59,147 nucleotides of DNA. It comes from Bacteroidota bacterium (GTDB taxonomy: Bacteria > Bacteroidota > Bacteroidia > M30B66). Made by a program: the position numbers and the translations under genes. A model generated the notes under the pieces. That model was given only the letters and a program-made list of their open reading frames with translations. It did not search any database and was not told the origin of the DNA. The stretch is from contig JAIXUS010000006.1 in the NCBI GenBank assembly GCA_027483445.1, positions 1 to 59,147 of the forward strand. Reading direction: 5' to 3'. Below, piece by piece: positions 34,701 through 44,683 of this stretch; positions within the stretch are counted from its first letter, which is position 1; each line of letters begins with the position of its first letter.

Positions 34701-34712
34701 AAGCGTAGTGTG

Positions 34713-36836
34713 TTAGGGTTCTTGAGTAGGCGGTGTAACCGGGTCGGCTTCAACGTTGGACGCGTTTTCGCTTGGTGTGGGTTGAGCCTCTGAGGCTGCG
34801 CCATTCAAAGGCTCAGCAGCTACAACCGCTTTTTCTCCTTGAAGCGCCTGTGAAAGCTCACCGGCGGTCGAATCGTCCTCCTTGTCGAAAGGGCGTCTAC
34901 CAAAGATTTCTTCCAGATCTTCGCGGAAAATCACCTCACGCTCCAACAGTTTTGAAGCAAGGGTTGACAGTTTCTCTTTGTTTTCAGTAAGAATCTTCTT
35001 GGTGCGCTCGTAGGCCATATCAACCAACTTCTTCACCTCTTCATCGATGGTCTGAGCTGTTTTCTCGCTGTATGGCTTTCCGAAGGCATACTCCTGCTGA
35101 CCGGTAGAATCGTAAAAGCTGATGTTTCCGATTTTATCATTCAAACCATAAATGCTCACCATGGCGTATGCCTGCTTGGTGATTTTTTCCAAATCGCTCA
35201 AGGCTCCGGTTGAAACCTTTCCAAACACGATTTCTTCTGATGCACGCCCACCAAGCGCTGCACACATTTCGTCGAGCATTTGGTCGAAAGTTGTAATGCT
35301 CCGCTCTTCGGGTAAATACCAGGCAGCGCCGAGCGACTGACCGCGTGGCACAATAGTCACTTTAACCAGCGGCGAGGCATGCTCAAGCAACCAACTTGTA
35401 GTAGCGTGTCCGGCTTCGTGGTAGGCAATCACTTCTTTTTCGTGGAGAGAAACGATTTTGTTTTTCTTCTCTAAGCCACCAATGATGCGGTCTACAGCAT
35501 CGAGAAAATCTTGTTTTCCAACCGCGTCTTTGTTTTTTCGTGCAGCAATCAATGCGGCTTCATTACACACATTGGCGATATCGGCACCAGAGAAACCCGG
35601 TGTTTGGCGAGCCAAAAATTCGACATCTACCGTTTGATCGGTTTTTACCGGTTTGAGGTGAACTTTGAAAATTTCTTTACGACCGTTTAGGTCGGGCAAT
35701 TCCACATAAATCTGACGGTCGAAGCGGCCAGGGCGAAGCAGGGCTCGATCGAGAATGTCGGCCCGGTTTGTCGCGGCCAAAATGATGACGCCATTGTTGG
35801 TGCCAAAACCGTCCATTTCAGTAAGTAGCTGATTGAGGGTATTTTCACGCTCATCGTTGGCTCCGGCAATGGGGTTTTTTCCGCGGGCGCGGCCAATGGC
35901 ATCAATCTCATCGATGAAAATGATGGCCGGGGCTTTTTCCTTGGCTTGTTTAAAAAGGTCGCGTACGCGGGATGCGCCTACACCAACAAACATTTCTACA
36001 AAGTCGGAGCCCGAAAGAGAGAAGAAAGGTACCTGTGCTTCTCCAGCTACTGCTTTGGCCAGCAAAGTTTTGCCCGTGCCGGGAGGACCAACCAGGAGGG
36101 CACCACGCGGAATTTTACCGCCCAGAGTGGTGTATTTCTTGGGATTTTTAAGGAAGTCGACAATTTCTTTGATTTCCACTTTGGCCTCGTCGAGACCAGC
36201 CACATTGTCGAATGTAATGGAAACACTGGTGTCTTTGTCGAACAGCTGAGCCCGACTTTTTCCAATATTAAAGATTTGTCCACCGCCGGCGCCACCACCC
36301 ATTCGCCGAATGAGCAGCATCCAAAACAGGAAGACAACGCCCAACAGAAGAATCCAACTGATAACTTCGCCACCCCAATTCTTACGGGAGGTGTAATTGG
36401 GCTTCACCTTCAGGGTTGGATCCAATTGAGCCTGAGAAAGTTCAATTTGCTTATTCAGCTCCTCAATCGAACCAATTGTGTAGAGGTAATGTGGACCTTT
36501 TTCGGCCGAAGAACCCGCTGATGGTGATTTCAAGTCGCGATACTGCGGGTCATTCAGTTTTTCTTTACGAATGGTAATTTCAGCAAACTCACGGTTTACC
36601 ACCGTAATTTCTTTCACGTCGCCACGGGTGAGGATCTCCGAAAAGCGGTCGGTACTGATTTCGCGAGATGAGCCACCGGAGTTGTAAAAATAGCTGCCAA
36701 TAAACAGCAAGATGATCACTCCGTAGATCCAATAAAAATTATTTCCGCCACCAACGGGCGCTTTGGGGCGAGATCCGCTGGGAAAAAGCTTTTTGCCTTG
36801 TTTGGGGTCTTTGTTTTCGTTACTCTGGTTAGCCAT
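34713..36836 (-). CDS. ftsH: ATP-dependent zinc metalloprotease FtsH
   Basis: A 707-residue membrane-bound AAA+ protease. Hydrophobic segments at about 36-52 and 158-176 flank the periplasmic domain. Walker A is GPPGTGKT (250-257), followed by [11 protein letters not shown] as Walker B and the second region of homology (RPGRFDRQ). The zinc site is HEAGH (473-477). A Q/E/A/P-rich tail of about 50 residues follows the last conserved helix. It degrades misassembled membrane proteins and short-lived cytosolic ones. It is located between rsfS and the DUF2007/cdsA pair in one operon. Confidence 0.98.
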   Translation of the reverse strand: MANQSNENKDPKQGKKLFPSGSRPKAPVGGGNNFYWIYGVIILLFIGSYFYNSGGSSREISTDRFSEILTRGDVKEITVVNREFAEITIRKEKLNDPQYRDLKSPSAGSSAEKGPHYLYTIGSIEELNKQIELSQAQLDPTLKVKPNYTSRKNWGGEVISWILLLGVVFLFWMLLIRRMGGGAGGGQIFNIGKSRAQLFDKDTSVSITFDNVAGLDEAKVEIKEIVDFLKNPKKYTTLGGKIPRGALLVGPPGTGKTLLAKAVAGEAQVPFFSLSGSDFVEMFVGVGASRVRDLFKQAKEKAPAIIFIDEIDAIGRARGKNPIAGANDERENTLNQLLTEMDGFGTNNGVIILAATNRADILDRALLRPGRFDRQIYVELPDLNGRKEIFKVHLKPVKTDQTVDVEFLARQTPGFSGADIANVCNEAALIAARKNKDAVGKQDFLDAVDRIIGGLEKKNKIVSLHEKEVIAYHEAGHATTSWLLEHASPLVKVTIVPRGQSLGAAWYLPEERSITTFDQMLDEMCAALGGRASEEIVFGKVSTGALSDLEKITKQAYAMVSIYGLNDKIGNISFYDSTGQQEYAFGKPYSEKTAQTIDEEVKKLVDMAYERTKKILTENKEKLSTLASKLLEREVIFREDLEEIFGRRPFDKEDDSTAGELSQALQGEKAVVAAEPLNGAASEAQPTPSENASNVEADPVTPPTQEP

Positions 36837-36885
36837 GTTGTTGTGCGTTGGCGCTGCTAAACAACGCCTGAAATGCGGAATAAGT

Positions 36886-37269
36886 TTAAGCCCCTGGATT
36901 TACTGTAGTTACTTCAGCGTCGGCCCAGAGCGATTCAAGGCGATAAAACTCGCGGATTTTTGTTTGGAAAACATGTACAACCACATCCACATAATCAACA
37001 AGGATCCATTCCCTGTTTTCAAATCCTTCGCTTCTCCAGGGAGAAACTCCGGTAGCTTTCTTCACCTCATCTTCCACTGAATAGGCAATGGCATCGACCT
37101 GCGTGCCGGAATCGGCGTTACAAATCACAAAGTAATCGCACACGGCATGACCGGTTGCGCGCAAATCGAAAATCTGAATGTTGCTGCCTTTTTTCTCTTC
37201 AATTCCTTTAACTACGCTTTCTAGCAGCAGTTCGGTTTCGGTAGGAGCAGATGCTGCCTGTTTTTTCAT
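36886..37269 (-). CDS. rsfS: Ribosomal silencing factor RsfS
   Basis: A 127-residue RsfS/Iojap protein. Family blocks: LLESVVKGIEEKKGSNIQIFDLRATG, then CDYFVICNADSGTQVDAIA (the C-D-Y/F-F-V-I-x-x-A/G pattern), and GFENREWILVDYVDVVVHVF. It binds uL14 and blocks subunit joining when nutrients are scarce. First gene of the rsfS-ftsH-DUF2007-cdsA run, divergent from birA with 43 bases between the two starts. Confidence 0.95.
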   Translation of the reverse strand: MKKQAASAPTETELLLESVVKGIEEKKGSNIQIFDLRATGHAVCDYFVICNADSGTQVDAIAYSVEDEVKKATGVSPWRSEGFENREWILVDYVDVVVHVFQTKIREFYRLESLWADAEVTTVNPGA

Positions 37270-37291
37270 GCAATGGCTTAAATGTTTCCGG

Positions 37292-37299
37292 CAAATTTA
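37292..37299 (-). promoter_or_regulatory. Putative -7 element TAAATTTG for rsfS
   Basis: An exact TAnnTTTG match on the minus strand, about 22 bases before the rsfS ATG. No TTG at -33 spacing. The region also holds the start of divergent birA. Confidence 0.35.
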
Positions 37300-37312
37300 G
37301 TATTTCTGCCGT

Positions 37313-38080
37313 GTGGAAACCTTATTTATAGGCAGGAATCGTATTCGGCTGAACGAAATCGACTCGACCAACAACTATGCCGCCCAAATGATGCGACAGG
37401 CTGACATGCCAGAAGGCACACTGATCACTGCCGAACATCAACAGGAAGGCCGCGGTCAACGTAACCGGAAATGGGCCAGTGAACCCAAAGCCAACGTGTT
37501 ATGCACGTATATTCTCAAACCCGGATTCTTGTCCTTAGACCAACAATTTGCACTCAACAAAGCAGTGGCCTTGGCCGTCTTGCGCACTGCTGAAGTCTTT
37601 GTTCCGGGAAGCTTTTTGCGCATTAAATGGCCCAACGATTTACTCATGGAAGGAAAAAAAATGGCCGGAATCCTCATCGAAAACACCCTGGCAGGCCGAC
37701 AGATTGTCAGGTCGCTGGCGGGTATCGGATTCAATGTGAATCAAATCGATTTTGGGGCACTACAGCATGAAGCCACATCGCTCAAAGCCGACCTTCAACA
37801 AAATATTCCGGTGGAACATGTGCAGGATGCGCTAAGCACCTCACTGGAAGCACTCTATCTAAAATTAAGAGCCGGAAAAATCAGCCAGATTTCTGATGAG
37901 TACGACAGCTATTTGTGGGGACTTCACGAATGGCATTGGTTCGGAAAGGCCGGAGAACTGAGCATTGTTGGCTGCGATTCGGCTGGACGACTGATGACAA
38001 CGAACAGAGGTGGCGAAAAACAATACTGGGAACACGGAAGCATTGAATTCCCGCTGCGTAAACAAAGCCTCGGCGATTAA
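37313..38080 (+). CDS. birA: Biotin--[acetyl-CoA-carboxylase] ligase (catalytic domain only)
   Basis: The GTG at 37313 is the only usable start; an in-frame TAG lies at 37298. The 255-residue enzyme has the biotinyl-AMP loop GRGQRNRKW (46-54), LRIKWPNDLLMEGKKMAGIL with the biotin-contact KWPND and catalytic Lys, and a short C-terminal domain. It lacks the N-terminal helix-turn-helix of E. coli BirA, so it is a ligase and not a repressor. It biotinylates carboxylase subunits in the cytoplasm. hutI starts 9 bases after its stop. Confidence 0.94.
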   Translation: METLFIGRNRIRLNEIDSTNNYAAQMMRQADMPEGTLITAEHQQEGRGQRNRKWASEPKANVLCTYILKPGFLSLDQQFALNKAVALAVLRTAEVFVPGSFLRIKWPNDLLMEGKKMAGILIENTLAGRQIVRSLAGIGFNVNQIDFGALQHEATSLKADLQQNIPVEHVQDALSTSLEALYLKLRAGKISQISDEYDSYLWGLHEWHWFGKAGELSIVGCDSAGRLMTTNRGGEKQYWEHGSIEFPLRKQSLGD

Positions 38081-38085
38081 CTTTG
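38078..38085 (+). promoter_or_regulatory. Putative -7 element TAACTTTG for hutI
   Basis: An exact TAnnTTTG match overlapping the birA stop. The ATG of hutI starts 4 bases later, so a transcript from here would be leaderless. No TTG at -33 spacing. Confidence 0.3.
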
Positions 38086-38089
38086 TGCC

Positions 38090-39328
38090 ATGCAAACCTC
38101 TCTTCTGCTCACTCACATTGGCAAACTGGTTCAAACGCGAACAGTAGCTCCGCAAAGGCTCGCCGGTGCCGAAATGGCCGAATTGCCATGTATCGATCAG
38201 GCATGGCTAAAAATCGAACAAGGACGGATCCACAGCTTTGGACTGATGTCGGAGCCATTGCCACCGGCCGACCAAACTGAAAATCTTGGTGGTGCCTGGA
38301 TTTTCCCGGCTTGGGCCGACAGCCACACGCACATTGTGTACGATGGCAGTCGCGAGTTGGAATTTGTCGATAAAATCAAAGGGCTGTCGTACGAAGAAAT
38401 TGCCCAACGCGGCGGAGGAATTTTGAATTCGGCCCGAAGGCTTCACCAAGCCACAGAGGATTCTTTGTTCGATCAGGCCTGGAACCGTTTGGAAGAAATC
38501 ACAAGCTATGGAACAGGGGCCGTTGAAATCAAGAGCGGCTATGGCTTAAGCACGGCCGACGAGCTAAAAATGCTTCGGGTAATTCGCCGGCTGAAGGAAA
38601 AAAGCAATCTCCTCATCAAGGCCTCATTTCTGGGAGCCCATGCGCTACCGCAGGAGTTTAAGCAAAATCGCGAAGGTTATATCAAGCTCATCATCAACGA
38701 GATGCTGCCTCAAGTAGCGGCAGAAGGGCTTGCCGATTATGTGGATGTTTTTTGCGACAAAGGCTTCTTCACAGTCGATGAAACAGCGCGAATTCTTGAG
38801 GCAGCGGCAAGCTTCGGATTGCCGCCGAAAATCCACGCCAATGAGCTCGATTATTCAGGGGGAATTCAGGTGGGCGTGAAATACAATGCCCGAAGTGTCG
38901 ACCATTTGGAATACACCGGTCAGGAAGAAATTGAAACCTTGCTGGCCTCCTCCACCATGCCTACCTTATTGCCATCAACAGCCTTCTTTTTGCGTCTCAA
39001 GCAGCCACCGGCGCGCGAAATGATCAATGCCGGCCTTCCGGTGGCCCTCGCAAGCGATTACAACCCAGGCTCCTCACCTTCCGGGCGCATGCAATTCATC
39101 CTCAGCCTCGCGTGCGTAAACCTGCGAATGCTTCCCGAAGAAGCCATCAATGCGGCCAGCATCAATTCGGCCTATGCCATGGGCGCAGAAACCGAAGTGG
39201 GCTCAATAAGTCCCGGAAAACGCGCCAACCTCTTTCAAACCAGGGCACTCAGCTCAGTGGCCTTCCTGCCGTATGCCTTTGGCGAAAACCTCGTTCAACG
39301 CACCATGATTAGCGGAAAATGGCAATGA
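38090..39328 (+). CDS. hutI: Imidazolonepropionase
   Basis: A 412-residue amidohydrolase of histidine catabolism that converts 4-imidazolone-5-propionate to N-formimino-glutamate. Metal ligands are visible in ADSHTHIVYDGSRELEF, in the SFLGAHALP block, in KIHANELDYSGG and in LASDYNPGSSPSG. The substrate-specificity segment KSGYGLSTADELKMLRVI is typical of HutI. No other hut genes are in the window, so the pathway is scattered in this genome. It follows birA by 9 bases but may also use its own leaderless promoter. Confidence 0.95.
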   Translation: MQTSLLLTHIGKLVQTRTVAPQRLAGAEMAELPCIDQAWLKIEQGRIHSFGLMSEPLPPADQTENLGGAWIFPAWADSHTHIVYDGSRELEFVDKIKGLSYEEIAQRGGGILNSARRLHQATEDSLFDQAWNRLEEITSYGTGAVEIKSGYGLSTADELKMLRVIRRLKEKSNLLIKASFLGAHALPQEFKQNREGYIKLIINEMLPQVAAEGLADYVDVFCDKGFFTVDETARILEAAASFGLPPKIHANELDYSGGIQVGVKYNARSVDHLEYTGQEEIETLLASSTMPTLLPSTAFFLRLKQPPAREMINAGLPVALASDYNPGSSPSGRMQFILSLACVNLRMLPEEAINAASINSAYAMGAETEVGSISPGKRANLFQTRALSSVAFLPYAFGENLVQRTMISGKWQ

Positions 39329-39705
39329 ATCAATCTAATCACTCAACACCGAAATTAAGAAGAGGCACTTTGCATTTTTATTCATTGGGGCGCCTGCCTC
39401 GCTGAGCAGCATCATATACTGAGGCATTATCGCCGGGCACCGCGTGTTTCGCTGCTACTCCTCAAAACAGAGCCGCCTTCGCGCGTTCCCATTTACACTT
39501 AAGCTCGCACGCAACCTTCACTCACTCTCCAGCACTCATACCCTCTCCCGCTCTCACGCCCACACTCACTCTGTTTCGCGGGGTATACGCTGCACCCGCT
39601 GGCGCAATTTTCAGAGGCTTTACGGCTTAACATAAGCCGACAGCACGTTTTGTGCTTGGCTGCCGACTCGTCGGGCACTGGTTGTCAATTCTGGAGGACT
39701 TAAGG
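39329..39705. other. Intergenic region with decayed repeat elements
   Basis: No supported gene. About 39360-39480 resembles a decayed copy of the element at 19788-19970 (a T-rich start, GGGGCGCCTGCC, then TTTCGCTGCTACTCCTCA). About 39520-39590 contains CTCTCCAGC, CCCTCTCCCGCTCTCACG and CACTCACTCTG, reminiscent of the repeat at 454-824. A hairpin AGCAC-GTTTT-GTGCT lies near 39640. None of these is a confident terminator. Confidence 0.4.
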
Positions 39706-42700
39706 CTAATTTGTCGGCTTGTATCGCTTCGCAAATTCGGTGAATTCGTCCTTATTCAGATCGGTTTTCCCTTTTCCATCTCCAAAGTCGATATACCCCC
39801 ATTTTGTTGGAGTTTGTGAAGCCGCAGGGTAGGTTTTCAAACTCACCTGATTGTCGCGAATACCGGCCTTTTCGGCCTCAGCAATACGGTCTTTCACTCG
39901 TTGAATGAGGGCACGGGCTTCCTGGCGGGCTTTCTCGTCGGCATCGGCCTTCGCTTTTGCGGCTGCATCAAGTTTGGCCTTTTCTTCGGCCGATTTAGCA
40001 GCGGCTTCGGCCCTGGCCTTTTCGGTGGCCTCGGCCTTGGCTTTGGCATCGGCTTCAGCCTTCGCCTTATCGGCGGCAGCCTTGGCGGCATCTTCCTGGC
40101 GCTTTTTCGCTTCAGCTTCAGCCTTCGCTTTGGCATCTGATTCAGCCTTGGCTTTTTCGGCAGCGGCTCGGGCTATTTCTTCCTGGCGTTTCTTGGCGTC
40201 AGATTCGGCTTTGGCTTTGGCTTCAGCTTCCTGACGGGCTTTATCTTCTGCAGCTTTGGCGATGGCCTCCTGACGTTGTTTTTCAAACGCTTCACGTGCC
40301 GCCTTTTCGTCGGCTTCCTTCTTCTGTTTAGCGCTGGCTTCAGCCGCTATTCTGGCTTGTTCATCGAGGAGTTTACGTTCGGCAGCGGCCTTGGCTTCGG
40401 CGTCGGCTTTTGCTTTGGCCTCTGCATCGGCTTTGGCCTTTGCTCTGGCGATTTCGTCCTGCCGTTGCTTTTCGGCAAGTGCTTCTGCTTCGGCCTTCGC
40501 TTTTGCTTCGGCTTCGGCTTTGGCTTTCTCTTCCTCGAGCTTTTTTCTCATGGCGGCCTCTTCGGCCTCTTTCTTGGCTTTTTCGGCTGCGGCACGTTCG
40601 GCCAATACTTTGGCTTCAGCCTCAGCTTTTGCTTTGGCCTCGGCTTCTTTCGCTAAACGCTCTGCCTCAGCTTTGGCAGCTGCTTCGCGGGCTAAGCGTT
40701 CTTGTTCCTCGCGACGCGCCTTTTCGGCGGCTTCCTTGGCCAGGCGTTCTTGTTCGGCTTTGGCAAGCGCTTCTTGTCGGGCCTTTTCAGCCTCAGCCTT
40801 AATTCTCGCCTCTTCTTCGGCCTTCGCTTTAGCCTCAGCAGCAGCCTTTGCCAGGGCTTCCTGACGGGCTTTTTCTTCGGCCTCTTTCCGGGCTTTCTCA
40901 GCAGCTTCTTTGGCTAAACGCTCAGCCTCAGCTTTAGCCAGTGCTTCCTGACGGGCTTTTTCCTGCTCAGCCTTAATTCGTGCGGCTTCTTCGGCTTTGG
41001 CCTTGGCTTCGGCCTCGGCTTTGGCAGCCGCTTCTGCTCTGGCTTTTTCTTCTGCCTCTTTTCGGGCTTTATCAGCAGCCTCTTTGGCGAGGCGGTCGGC
41101 TTCTGCTTTGGCTATTGCTTCCTGACGGGCTTTCTCTTCGGCTTCTTTTCTGGCCTTTTCCAAGGCTTCACGCTCGAGACGCTCCTTTTCGGCCTTGGCC
41201 AGCGCATCTTGTCGTGCTTTCTCTTCAGCCTCTTTGCGCGCCTTATCAGCCGCTTCCTTTTCGGCCTGCGCCTTGGCAGCGGCTTCAGCACGGGCTTTTT
41301 CTTCGGCCTCTTTTCGGGCTTTATCGCCGGCCTCTTTTTCTAAACGTTCTTTTTCCGCTTTGGCAAGGGCTTCAGCACGCGCTTTTTCTTCGGCCTCCTT
41401 ACGTGCTTTATCGGCGGCCTCTTTTTCTAAACGTTCTTTTTCGGCTTTGGCAAGGGCTTCAGCACGGGCCTTTTCTTCCGCTTCGCGCTTGGCCTTTTCG
41501 GCTGCTTCCTTTTCGGCTAAGGCTTTGGCTGCTGCTTCGGCTCTGGCCTTTTCTTCGGCCTCCCGGCGGGCCTTTTCAAGGGCTTCACGCTCTTGTTTCT
41601 CCTTTTCGGCCTTGGCTATTGCATCCTGGCGGGCCTTTTCTTCAGCTTCTTTGCGGGCCTTATCTGCCGCTTCTTTCTCTAAACGTTCTTTTTCGGCTTT
41701 GGCCGCGGCCTCAGCACGGGCCTTCTCTTCGGCTTCCTTGCGGGCTTTCTCTGCCGCTTCTTTCTCTAAACGTTCTTTTTCGGCTTTGGCCGCGGCCTCA
41801 GCCCTGGCTTTTTCTTCGGCTTCTTTGCGGGCTTTCTCAGCCGCCTCTTTCTCTAAACGTTCTTTTTCAGCTTTAGCTACAGCCTCTTGACGGGCTTTCT
41901 CCTCGGCCTCCTTACGGGCTTTTTCAGCTGCATCTTTCTCAGCAGCAATTCGGGCTGCGGCCTCTTTTCGGGCCAGCTCTTCGGCTTCCCGACGGGCTTT
42001 GTCGGCGGCTTCTTTCTCTAAGCGTTCCTTTTCTGCCTGAGCTTTGGCTTCGGCTGCGGCTTTTGCGGCCGCTTCTCTCCTCGCCTTCTCTTCGGCTTCT
42101 TTGGCCAATCGGTCTGCCTCGGCTTTGGCTAGTGCCTCCTGACGTGCTTTTTCGTCGGCCTCACGCTTAGCCTTTTCAGCGGCTTCCTGCTCTGCTTTTG
42201 CTTTAGCCGCGGCTTCTAATCGGGCTTTTTCTTCTGCTTCTTTTTGGGCTTTATCGGCGGCTTCTTTGGCCAATCGCTCTTGTTCGGCCTTGGCAAGGGC
42301 GTCTTTTCTGGCTTGTTCGTCAGCTTCGCGTTTGGCTTTTTCGGCAGCTTCTTTGGCTAAACGTTCTTGTTCAGCTTTGGCTAAAGCGTCCTTGCGAGCC
42401 TTTTCGTCGGCTTCCTTCTTGGCTTTTTCGGCGGCTTCGCGCTCCAGACGATCCTTTTCGGCCTGTGCCAACGCCTCCTGCCGCGCCTTCTCTGCCGCCT
42501 CCTTTCTCGCCTTCTCCTCAGCCTCACGGGCCAACCTCTCAGCTTCGGCCTTTGATTTTGCCTCAGCCAAGGCCTTCGCATCTGCTTCTTTTTTAGCCCG
42601 TTCTGCTTCTTCTCGAGCCCGTTTCTCAGCTTCGGCAGCCGCTCTTGCATCGGCCAGGGCTTTCTCCTCAGCCTCTTTCTTGGCCTGTGCCTGAGCCGCC

Positions 42701-43341
42701 GCTTCAGCTCTTGCTTTCTCAGCAGCTACACGTTCTGCTTCAATTTGGGCAGCCCTCGCTGCTTCTTTGGCTTGTTCTTCGGCCTTGCGGGTTGAATCTG
42801 CACGTGCTTGCTCAGCCTGTTTATCGCGATCAGCTTTACGCTTTTCAGCAGCTACCGCAGCTACATACTCCTTCTTCTGACGAGAGGTGGCCTTTTGGAA
42901 ATTCTCGGTGTAATCAAAGGCATCAAGATCAGAATCGAAGGCAATGCGGTAGCTGTACTCAAACTTTACCTCATCGGTTTTTTGTGGTAAATTAATTGTT
43001 CCCAACTCTAACAACTGAGGAACATCTACGCCTACTCTTCCGGCTGCGCCATAGGTAGAAATCACGATTTTGGTAGGTACATTCCCGGGGCTTTCCAAAA
43101 AGGCTTCACATTCTTTGTTGAGCCCCACGCGCATCTGAAATTTCCCGGTGGCGGCATCGAAGCGCAGATATTCGTTCTTGCCCCCACAAACGAGGCGAAT
43201 GGTAGCATCAGGGCTTACGGCTCCGTTAAATCCTCTCAACTCTCCGTTGAAAATGAGAAAATCTTTAGCGTCCTGAGCTTGAAGTGTGGTGGATATGAGG
43301 AAAGCTATCAGCAGGCCGACAAGCAGTTGGAATTGGCGCAT
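39706..43341 (-). CDS. Exported helical-repeat protein rich in Lys/Ala/Glu (29-residue repeats)
   Basis: The ATG at 43341 begins the signal peptide (MRQFQLLVGLLIAFLISTTLQAQ); the longer frame to 43428 adds a poor N-terminus. The mature protein of about 1,190 residues starts with a beta-rich domain (about 24-150), then about 960 residues of charged helix with almost no Gly or Pro. The core unit is about 29 residues, of the form ARAEAAAKAEKERLEKEAAE then KARKEAEEK, with 26-residue variants. The C-terminal 60 residues are a small ordered domain (WGYIDFGDGKGKTDLNKDEF). The helix resembles TolA-type and single-alpha-helix segments; a periplasm-spanning or surface spacer is plausible but inferred. 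A TAGTTTTG -7 element lies about 40 bases upstream. Confidence 0.88.
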   Translation of the reverse strand: MRQFQLLVGLLIAFLISTTLQAQDAKDFLIFNGELRGFNGAVSPDATIRLVCGGKNEYLRFDAATGKFQMRVGLNKECEAFLESPGNVPTKIVISTYGAAGRVGVDVPQLLELGTINLPQKTDEVKFEYSYRIAFDSDLDAFDYTENFQKATSRQKKEYVAAVAAEKRKADRDKQAEQARADSTRKAEEQAKEAARAAQIEAERVAAEKARAEAAAQAQAKKEAEEKALADARAAAEAEKRAREEAERAKKEADAKALAEAKSKAEAERLAREAEEKARKEAAEKARQEALAQAEKDRLEREAAEKAKKEADEKARKDALAKAEQERLAKEAAEKAKREADEQARKDALAKAEQERLAKEAADKAQKEAEEKARLEAAAKAKAEQEAAEKAKREADEKARQEALAKAEADRLAKEAEEKARREAAAKAAAEAKAQAEKERLEKEAADKARREAEELARKEAAARIAAEKDAAEKARKEAEEKARQEAVAKAEKERLEKEAAEKARKEAEEKARAEAAAKAEKERLEKEAAEKARKEAEEKARAEAAAKAEKERLEKEAADKARKEAEEKARQDAIAKAEKEKQEREALEKARREAEEKARAEAAAKALAEKEAAEKAKREAEEKARAEALAKAEKERLEKEAADKARKEAEEKARAEALAKAEKERLEKEAGDKARKEAEEKARAEAAAKAQAEKEAADKARKEAEEKARQDALAKAEKERLEREALEKARKEAEEKARQEAIAKAEADRLAKEAADKARKEAEEKARAEAAAKAEAEAKAKAEEAARIKAEQEKARQEALAKAEAERLAKEAAEKARKEAEEKARQEALAKAAAEAKAKAEEEARIKAEAEKARQEALAKAEQERLAKEAAEKARREEQERLAREAAAKAEAERLAKEAEAKAKAEAEAKVLAERAAAEKAKKEAEEAAMRKKLEEEKAKAEAEAKAKAEAEALAEKQRQDEIARAKAKADAEAKAKADAEAKAAAERKLLDEQARIAAEASAKQKKEADEKAAREAFEKQRQEAIAKAAEDKARQEAEAKAKAESDAKKRQEEIARAAAEKAKAESDAKAKAEAEAKKRQEDAAKAAADKAKAEADAKAKAEATEKARAEAAAKSAEEKAKLDAAAKAKADADEKARQEARALIQRVKDRIAEAEKAGIRDNQVSLKTYPAASQTPTKWGYIDFGDGKGKTDLNKDEFTEFAKRYKPTN
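40600..42600 (-). repeat. 87-bp coding repeats (29 codons) in the helical protein gene
   Basis: The segment GCxAAAGAGGCxGAAGAAAAG and surrounding codons recur at about 87-bp intervals, with some 78-bp variants (26 codons), throughout the helical region. Near-identical neighbours occur around 41330-41480 and 41660-41880. Such arrays expand and contract by recombination; long plus-strand ORFs rich in Ala/Ser/Phe here are artefacts of this composition. Confidence 0.7.
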
Positions 43342-43383
43342 TGAACTTAAAAAGTAGCAGTGTATGTGCATAAATTGGGTAAG

Positions 43384-43391
43384 CAAAACTA
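43384..43391 (-). promoter_or_regulatory. Putative -7 element TAGTTTTG for the helical-repeat gene
   Basis: An exact TAnnTTTG match on the minus strand, about 42 bases before the ATG at 43341. No TTG at the -33 spacing. The 14-mer AGTTATGAACAGGT lies further upstream (43449-43462). Confidence 0.35.
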
Positions 43392-43473
43392 AAAAAATCT
43401 GCCTATCGGCGGATGACCCAACGGCCAATGGCGGATTCAGTTATCCCGAGTTATGAACAGGTCACGAACGGGT

Positions 43474-44679
43474 TCAACCGAGTTGACTAAGGGTTTTTTC
43501 GGCTACTGTGCGACCAATTGAAAGGGAGGAAGTTGCCGCAGGAGAAGGGGCATTGAGCACGTGAACCAGCGAATTTCGTTCGATAATCATGAAATCGTCG
43601 AGTAAACCACCGGTGCGGTCGCAAGCCTGTGCCCGCACACCGGCACCGGCCGGAACGAGGTCTGACTCCTGCACCTCTGGCACCAGTTGTTGAAGGGCTT
43701 TGGTGAAAGCCGATTTAAAAAATGAGCGGTAATATTCACCCAAGCCTGTTTTCCAATATTTGATAGCCACTTTTCTGAAACCGGGCCAGCTCAACGAGCC
43801 CCAAAGCTCTGATAGGTTAACCTGCGACATAGTATAGCCCTCTCGTTTAAAGGCAAATACTGCATTAGGCCCGGCTTCTACTCCACCGCCAATCATTCGA
43901 GTAAAATGTACGCCCAAAAACGGGAAGTTCGGATCAGGTACAGGGTAAATGAGTCCTTTTACGAGGTGTCGGCGGTCTTCGCGCAATTCATAATACTCCC
44001 CTCGAAAAGGAATAATTCGAACATCCACTTTCCCTTCGGAAAACTCGGCCACTTTGTCGGAGTACAATCCGGCGCAATTTACAACCACCCTTGCCTGAAA
44101 GGCTTTATCGTTGGCAATTACTTCGGTAGAGCCTCCACTTTGCCGAATGGCGCTTACCTGATGTTGGGTGAGGACCTGTCCACCAAGGGCTTCGATGTTT
44201 TTCCGGAGCACACGTGAAACCTCTCCATAATCGATAATTCCGGTGTAAGGCACCCGAATTCCTTGGATGCCGGTGCAATGTGGCTCGTATTGTTTAATTT
44301 CTTCGGCGCTTATCAGCTTGATGTCTTTCAGCCCATTTTGCAGGCCCCGTTCAAAGAGCATGTTGAGCTGCGGTATTTCGCTTTGTTGAGTGGCTACGAT
44401 TACCTTGCCGCAGAGGTCGAACGGAATGTTGTTCTCACGGGCAAAAGCAACCATCATGTCGTACCCTCTAATGCAATTGAGTGCTTTGAGGCTTCCCGGT
44501 TTGTAATAAATTCCAGAGTGGATTACACCGCTGTTGTTTCCGGTTTGATGCATGGCCACTTCCTTTTCTTTTTCGAGAACCACAATGCGCAATTGAGGCT
44601 TTTCCTTAAGCAGTTGCCAGGCTGTTGACAATCCAACAATACCTCCACCAATAACCACACAATCGAACGAATTTTCCAT
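43474..44679 (-). CDS. lhgO: L-2-hydroxyglutarate oxidase
   Basis: A 401-residue FAD-dependent oxidoreductase. The N-terminal dinucleotide motif is VVIGGGIVGLSTAWQL, followed by VVLEKEKEVAMHQTGNNSGVIHSGIYYKPGS, a block typical of LhgO, and near the C-terminus ACDRTGGLLDDFMI and HVLNAPSPAATSSLSIG. It oxidises L-2-hydroxyglutarate to 2-oxoglutarate, removing a by-product of central metabolism, probably at the inner membrane face. It is preceded by an exact TACTTTTG -7 element 4 bases before the ATG. Confidence 0.95.
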   Translation of the reverse strand: MENSFDCVVIGGGIVGLSTAWQLLKEKPQLRIVVLEKEKEVAMHQTGNNSGVIHSGIYYKPGSLKALNCIRGYDMMVAFARENNIPFDLCGKVIVATQQSEIPQLNMLFERGLQNGLKDIKLISAEEIKQYEPHCTGIQGIRVPYTGIIDYGEVSRVLRKNIEALGGQVLTQHQVSAIRQSGGSTEVIANDKAFQARVVVNCAGLYSDKVAEFSEGKVDVRIIPFRGEYYELREDRRHLVKGLIYPVPDPNFPFLGVHFTRMIGGGVEAGPNAVFAFKREGYTMSQVNLSELWGSLSWPGFRKVAIKYWKTGLGEYYRSFFKSAFTKALQQLVPEVQESDLVPAGAGVRAQACDRTGGLLDDFMIIERNSLVHVLNAPSPAATSSLSIGRTVAEKTLSQLG

Positions 44680-44683
44680 GGGG

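Noticed and set aside
40600-42600. Regular 87-bp repeats considered as a CRISPR array
   Set aside because: They are coding, contiguous and without unique spacers.
39901-42995. Long plus-strand ORFs rich in Ala/Ser/Phe/Leu opposite the helical-repeat gene
   Set aside because: They are the antisense of Lys/Ala/Glu-rich repeats and owe their length to composition.
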